NCBI GenBank assembly: GCA_012510755.1
Contig: JAAZHL010000121.1
Span: 1 to 11,603 of the forward strand
Origin: Leucobacter sp.
Lineage (GTDB): Bacteria > Actinomycetota > Actinomycetes > Actinomycetales > Microbacteriaceae
Direction of reading: 5' to 3'
Length of the DNA stretch: 11,603 nucleotides
Position numbers and translations under genes: made by a program. This document shows, piece after piece, positions 8,883 to 11,603 of the stretch (position 1 is the first letter of the stretch; every line of letters starts with the position of its first letter). The notes beneath the pieces were generated by a model. It was given only the letters and a program-made list of their open reading frames with translations, had not been told where the DNA came from and made no database searches.

Positions 8883-9700
8883 GAAGCGACTATCTCGCAC
8901 TCGGTGGAGCACGCGTTCGCGAAGCCATCGACACCACGGCGACTCTCGATTTTTTGCGCAACAGCGGGTATGGTGGCGGCGCCCTGCAGCAAGCTCGAGC
9001 CGGTATCACCGCACACGAGCGTGAGCCTTTCAAATTCGAAGCGATAGGCGTGAACTATTGCGACTTTTGTTTCACGCAGCTGATGGGGGCAGAGTTCGAC
9101 CGGCTCGATGACGGACGTGAACGCTGTGTACGCTGCTCACGATCGGTCGTGCGCAGCCGTGAAGAGTTCGTCGAACTCTTCACAACCACCAGGCGAATGT
9201 TCGAGCTCGCCTTCGAAATCACGATTGCAGTGCCGATGCAGATTCACATGGTGAACGCGCGAGAGATTGCTCGACGCAGCGGAGAGGTATTTCACCCCAC
9301 TCCTGGCGTCGACGCGAGAGTCTTGGGCTTTGCTTCGAGATCGCAAGCAGGGTACGAGATCAACATTGAGAATGGCACGCCAGCGCTCGCCGCAATCACC
9401 ACCATCGCTCATGAGCTCACGCATATTTGGCAATTTTCGACCTGGCCGCAGGGCATGATCGAAACGCGCTACGGTGCTGAGCGGCAGCTCCTCGTGACAG
9501 AAGGTATGGCGACATGGGCTCAAATTCAGTACTTGTTGGCCATCAAAGAGTTTGAGCAGGCAGAACGGCAACTGGCCTATGCCAGACAGAGAACCGACGA
9601 ATACGGTGAAGGCTTTCGCGTGTTTGCTGAGCGTTACACACTGCAGTATGCGGCCGCAGTAGGGGCGGCGACTCCATTTCAGTCAGAATTCCCACTGTGA
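8879..9700 (+). CDS. Zinc-ribbon (LIM-like) plus DA1-like zinc metallopeptidase
   Basis: This 273-residue protein has no membrane helix. A four-cysteine zinc ribbon is formed by C61-x2-C64 and C83-x2-C86, resembling half a LIM domain. A zincin domain follows with HELTH at 178-182 (H178 and H182 as zinc ligands, E179 as catalytic base) and a downstream EGMATW whose E208 is a good third ligand. The order PMQIHMVN, then IAHELTHIWQF, then EGMATW, then EYGEGFR mirrors DA1-like peptidases (PF12315), where plant DA1 has LIM modules, HEMMH, an EEG helix and a YGDGFR-like motif. Plant DA1 is activated by ubiquitination and cleaves selected proteins; a bacterial substrate is unknown. The start ATG at 8879 overlaps the previous stop by four bases and has AGAGGAG at 8866-8872. 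The peptidase therefore probably acts on, or is controlled by, the membrane and tubulin-like partners encoded just upstream. All visible zinc ligands and catalytic residues are intact. A generic gluzincin of another family is the main alternative. Confidence 0.85.
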   Translation: MRSDYLALGGARVREAIDTTATLDFLRNSGYGGGALQQARAGITAHEREPFKFEAIGVNYCDFCFTQLMGAEFDRLDDGRERCVRCSRSVVRSREEFVELFTTTRRMFELAFEITIAVPMQIHMVNAREIARRSGEVFHPTPGVDARVLGFASRSQAGYEINIENGTPALAAITTIAHELTHIWQFSTWPQGMIETRYGAERQLLVTEGMATWAQIQYLLAIKEFEQAERQLAYARQRTDEYGEGFRVFAERYTLQYAAAVGAATPFQSEFPL

Positions 9701-9701
9701 C

Positions 9702-9708
9702 GGAAAGG
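9702..9708 (+). promoter_or_regulatory. Ribosome-binding site choosing ATG 9717 for the HNH nuclease gene
   Basis: GGAAAGG lies eight bases before ATG 9717 and only five before an in-frame TTG at 9714. Spacing and codon strength favour the ATG, shortening the protein by one residue. Confidence 0.6.
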
Positions 9709-9716
9709 CAGAATTG

Positions 9717-10601
9717 ATGGCGGGGCGCAGTCTGCGAGACGAGCTGTTACATCACTCGCACCGGCGTACGCCGAAGGTTTCGCGGCGCCTAGTGGGAGGC
9801 GTGATTGCAGCACTCGTGCTCGCTGTGCTGATCGCGATCTTATGGTGGCGGCCCTCGTCTGACTCGGTGAGTGCCGCACCCGATACGACAGACGGTTCGC
9901 AGCACGACCCGCAGGCGACGGTGGGCACGCCCACAGAACCACCTGACGAGCGGCCTGCTGGTGGGAGTGAGGCAGAGCCAGCAGATCTCGTAGAGTCGGA
10001 ACTGCCGAGTGCAGAGGTGCGTCACTTGCTCAATGAACTGCAAGTTGTGCAGGGTCGCTCTGCGTACGACTACGACAGAGGGCTATTTGGGCAAACCTGG
10101 TTTGATCAAGATCGAAACGGCTGCGACACGCGAAACGATATGTTGCGCAGAGACCTTGAGAACGTGGTGACGAAGGCCGGCACCAATGATTGCAAAGTAC
10201 TGAGCGGCACGCTTGAAGACTGGTACAGCGGTTTGACAGTTGAGTTTGTTTCTGGCCAGAACACATCGATTGAGGTGCAGATCGACCATGTTGTTCCTCT
10301 CGCCTGGGCTTGGCACCACGGCGCAGACGTGTGGAATGACGAACTGCGACGTGAATTCGCAAATGATCCGCTGAACCTTGCGGCAACGACCGCTGAGATG
10401 AACCAGTCGAAAAGTGATTCGGGGCCAAGTCGATGGCTGCCGGCGTTTGACGGCTCCCAATGCCGATATGTGGAGCTCTACACCGCGGTGCTGCATAAAT
10501 ATGACCTCGGCATCGGGCTTCGTGACCGGGCGATGATTCGTGGCGTACTCGAAGAATGCGATACGTCGAACGCATTTGGGCAGTTCTCCTTCACTGGCTG
10601 A
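9717..10601 (+). CDS. Membrane-anchored HNH endonuclease family protein (DUF1524 / GmrSD C-terminal type)
   Basis: The 294-residue product has a basic N terminus (HHSHRRTPKVSRR), one hydrophobic helix at about 25-44, then a Pro/Asp/Glu/Gly-rich linker to about residue 95. Basic-before-helix predicts that the rest lies outside the membrane. The C-terminal domain carries the motif order of the secreted HNH/DUF1524 family: YDYDRGLFG, NGCDTRND, IDHVVPLAWAW (D190, H191), NDPLNL (216-221), and N229-x2-K232 followed by P237 and W240. Four cysteines in the domain could form two disulfides, in keeping with an extracellular enzyme. The likely activity is metal-dependent, non-specific DNA (or RNA) cleavage. 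The gene begins 16 bases after the peptidase stop, so it is probably cotranscribed. Related anchored or secreted HNH enzymes also occur as stand-alone genes in actinobacteria, so membership in the tubulin-like system is uncertain. Domain identity is strong; nuclease specificity is not visible. Confidence 0.87.
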   Translation: MAGRSLRDELLHHSHRRTPKVSRRLVGGVIAALVLAVLIAILWWRPSSDSVSAAPDTTDGSQHDPQATVGTPTEPPDERPAGGSEAEPADLVESELPSAEVRHLLNELQVVQGRSAYDYDRGLFGQTWFDQDRNGCDTRNDMLRRDLENVVTKAGTNDCKVLSGTLEDWYSGLTVEFVSGQNTSIEVQIDHVVPLAWAWHHGADVWNDELRREFANDPLNLAATTAEMNQSKSDSGPSRWLPAFDGSQCRYVELYTAVLHKYDLGIGLRDRAMIRGVLEECDTSNAFGQFSFTG

Positions 10602-10610
10602 CGCACGTCT

Positions 10611-10623
10611 CTTGCTTCGCAAG
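10611..10623 (+). terminator. Weak hairpin after the HNH gene
   Basis: CTTGC-TTC-GCAAG forms a five-base-pair stem with a three-base loop ten bases after the HNH stop codon. There is no T run after it, so it is at best a weak terminator and may be chance. Confidence 0.2.
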
Positions 10624-10626
10624 CGG

Positions 10627-10632
10627 TAGCCT
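10627..10632 (+). promoter_or_regulatory. dnaE: Possible -10 element for dnaE
   Basis: TAGCCT within GGTAGCCTGT fits the loose actinobacterial -10 pattern TANNNT and would give a leader of about 20 bases before the dnaE start. No good -35 sits 17-18 bases upstream. A TTGCTT at 10612-10617 is too close for this -10, though it is 16 bases from a poorer TAAGAG. Reading the gap as a promoter fits dnaE being a housekeeping gene unrelated to the upstream cluster. Confidence 0.35.
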
Positions 10633-10647
10633 GTAAGAGGTCGACCG

Positions 10648-10654
10648 AGAGGAG
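10648..10654 (+). promoter_or_regulatory. dnaE: Ribosome-binding site fixing the GTG start of dnaE
   Basis: AGAGGAG lies five bases before GTG 10660. Another in-frame GTG at 10654 overlaps this site and so cannot be the start. Confidence 0.65.
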
Positions 10655-10659
10655 TGCCA

Positions 10660-11603
10660 GTGGCTGGCCAAGATGGCTTTGTTCATTTGCATGTGCACAG
10701 TGAGTACTCGATGCTCGACGGGGCAGCACGAGTCAGTCAGCTCATGGAAGCGGTGTCAGCACAAGGCATGCCTGCCATCGCGGTGACTGACCACGGCAAC
10801 ACGTTTGGCGCTTTTGATTTTTGGAAGCAGGCTCGCGACCGGGGTGTGAAGCCGATCATTGGCATCGAGGCTTACCTGACTCCCGGCACTCATCGAGGCG
10901 ACCGTTCTCGGGTGCGGTGGGGCGACGGCGGCGGCGACGATGTGTCGGGCGGTGGCGCCTACACACATATGACGATGCTCTCTGAAACAACCGAAGGCAT
11001 GCATAATCTCTTTCGGCTGTCGTCACTGTCAAGCATCGAAGGCTACTATTTCAAGCCCCGAATGGACCGTGAGCTCTTGCAACGATATGCAACAGGGCTG
11101 ATCGCGACGACTGGCTGCCCATCAAGCGAGATACACACCCGGCTGCGCCTCGGTCAATATCAAGAGGCTCGCGAGGCAGCCGCCGAGTTCCAAGCGATCT
11201 TCGGCCGTGACAACTTCTTTTGCGAGATCATGGATCACGGACTCGAGATTGAACGGCGAGTGCAGAATGACCTGCTTGCGATCGCCAAAGACCTGAAGAT
11301 TCCGTTAGTCGCAACGAACGACCTGCACTACACTCACCAACACGACGCGAAGTCACACGAGGCGCTGCTGTGTGTGCAGTCTGGCTCTCGCCTCGACGAC
11401 CCGAATCGGTTTAAATTCGACGGCGACGGGTACTACCTGAAATCTGCCGCTGAAATGCGGCACCTGTTTCGCGAATTGCCAGAAGCTTGCGACAACACGC
11501 TGCTGATCGCTGAGCGGTGTAAAAGTGATTTCAACACGTCGGCGAACTACATGCCGCGATTCCCAGTGCCAGATGGTGAAACTGAGCAGTCGTGGTTCGT
11601 GAA
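10660..11603 (+). CDS. dnaE: DNA polymerase III alpha subunit, DnaE1 type (N-terminal 314 codons, partial)
   Basis: This is the catalytic subunit of the replicative polymerase, acting in the cytosolic replisome. The reading frame is open from GTG 10660 to the window edge, so only the PHP domain and the beginning of the polymerase region are present. Recognisable DnaE blocks are FVHLHVHSEYSMLDG (7-21), AIAVTDHGNTFGAFDFW (39-55), KPIIGIEAYLTPGTHRGDR, TTGCPSSEI and IPLVATNDLHYT. The PHP metal-site residues H11, H13, D20 and H45 are present. In mycobacterial DnaE1 the PHP domain is the 3'-5' proofreading exonuclease, so it is probably active here too. SEYSMLDG and the YLTPGTHRGDR region match DnaE1 and not the mutagenic DnaE2/ImuC. 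It stands outside the upstream cluster, separated by 58 bases containing a possible promoter. Confidence 0.96.
   Translation, partial: MAGQDGFVHLHVHSEYSMLDGAARVSQLMEAVSAQGMPAIAVTDHGNTFGAFDFWKQARDRGVKPIIGIEAYLTPGTHRGDRSRVRWGDGGGDDVSGGGAYTHMTMLSETTEGMHNLFRLSSLSSIEGYYFKPRMDRELLQRYATGLIATTGCPSSEIHTRLRLGQYQEAREAAAEFQAIFGRDNFFCEIMDHGLEIERRVQNDLLAIAKDLKIPLVATNDLHYTHQHDAKSHEALLCVQSGSRLDDPNRFKFDGDGYYLKSAAEMRHLFRELPEACDNTLLIAERCKSDFNTSANYMPRFPVPDGETEQSWFV

Noticed and set aside
10660..11603. Error-prone DnaE2/ImuC
   Set aside because: The N-terminal blocks SEYSMLDG and EAYLTPGTHRGDR match DnaE1, and the PHP metal ligands are intact.
1..11603. CRISPR array, tRNA, rRNA, insertion sequence or attachment site
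   Set aside because: No regularly spaced repeats, tRNA-like cloverleaf, transposase or terminal repeats were noticed; coding sequence covers nearly the whole window.

Overview
The window looks like chromosomal DNA of a moderately GC-rich actinobacterium, probably Micrococcales and perhaps Microbacteriaceae. The case rests on codon choice, GTG and TTG starts, very tight gene packing and a DnaE of the actinobacterial DnaE1 type. The lineage is inferred from style and not from a marker search.

All recognisable genes are on the + strand. The window opens with the last 25 codons of an unidentified gene (1-78). Then comes a compact cluster: a 1155-residue FtsZ/tubulin-superfamily protein of the large 'tubulin-like' (Tubulin_2) type (116-3583); an unrecognised 713-residue protein with one membrane hairpin (3592-5733); a 1050-residue protein with about five N-terminal membrane helices and a large cytosolic part that faintly resembles a dead helicase (5730-8882); a zinc-ribbon plus DA1-like metallopeptidase (8879-9700); and a membrane-anchored HNH nuclease of the DUF1524/GmrSD-C type (9717-10601). 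After a 58-base gap that may hold a promoter, the replicative polymerase gene dnaE starts at 10660 and runs off the end. No tRNA, rRNA, CRISPR array, insertion sequence or other mobile element was seen, and there is no gene-free stretch over 300 bases.

The first four complete genes are joined by an 8-base gap and two 4-base stop/start overlaps, so they almost certainly form one transcription unit and probably one complex. Makarova and Koonin described an FtsZ-like family in operons with a von Willebrand A protein, a GTPase and membrane proteins, and proposed a multicomponent membrane-remodelling system. The cluster here fits that theme, but its partners are different: two large, unfamiliar membrane proteins and a DA1-like peptidase, a family known in plants as a ubiquitin-activated protease. 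My working model is a cytosolic GTP-binding scaffold docked on a two-protein membrane platform, with a peptidase as processing or effector enzyme. The nuclease gene follows after 16 bases with its own ribosome-binding site. Its product is predicted to face outward, so it may be a passenger or an outer-face effector.

The cluster's function (membrane remodelling, stress response, inter-bacterial conflict or defence) cannot be decided from sequence alone. The dnaE gene is ordinary housekeeping and marks the far edge of the cluster.
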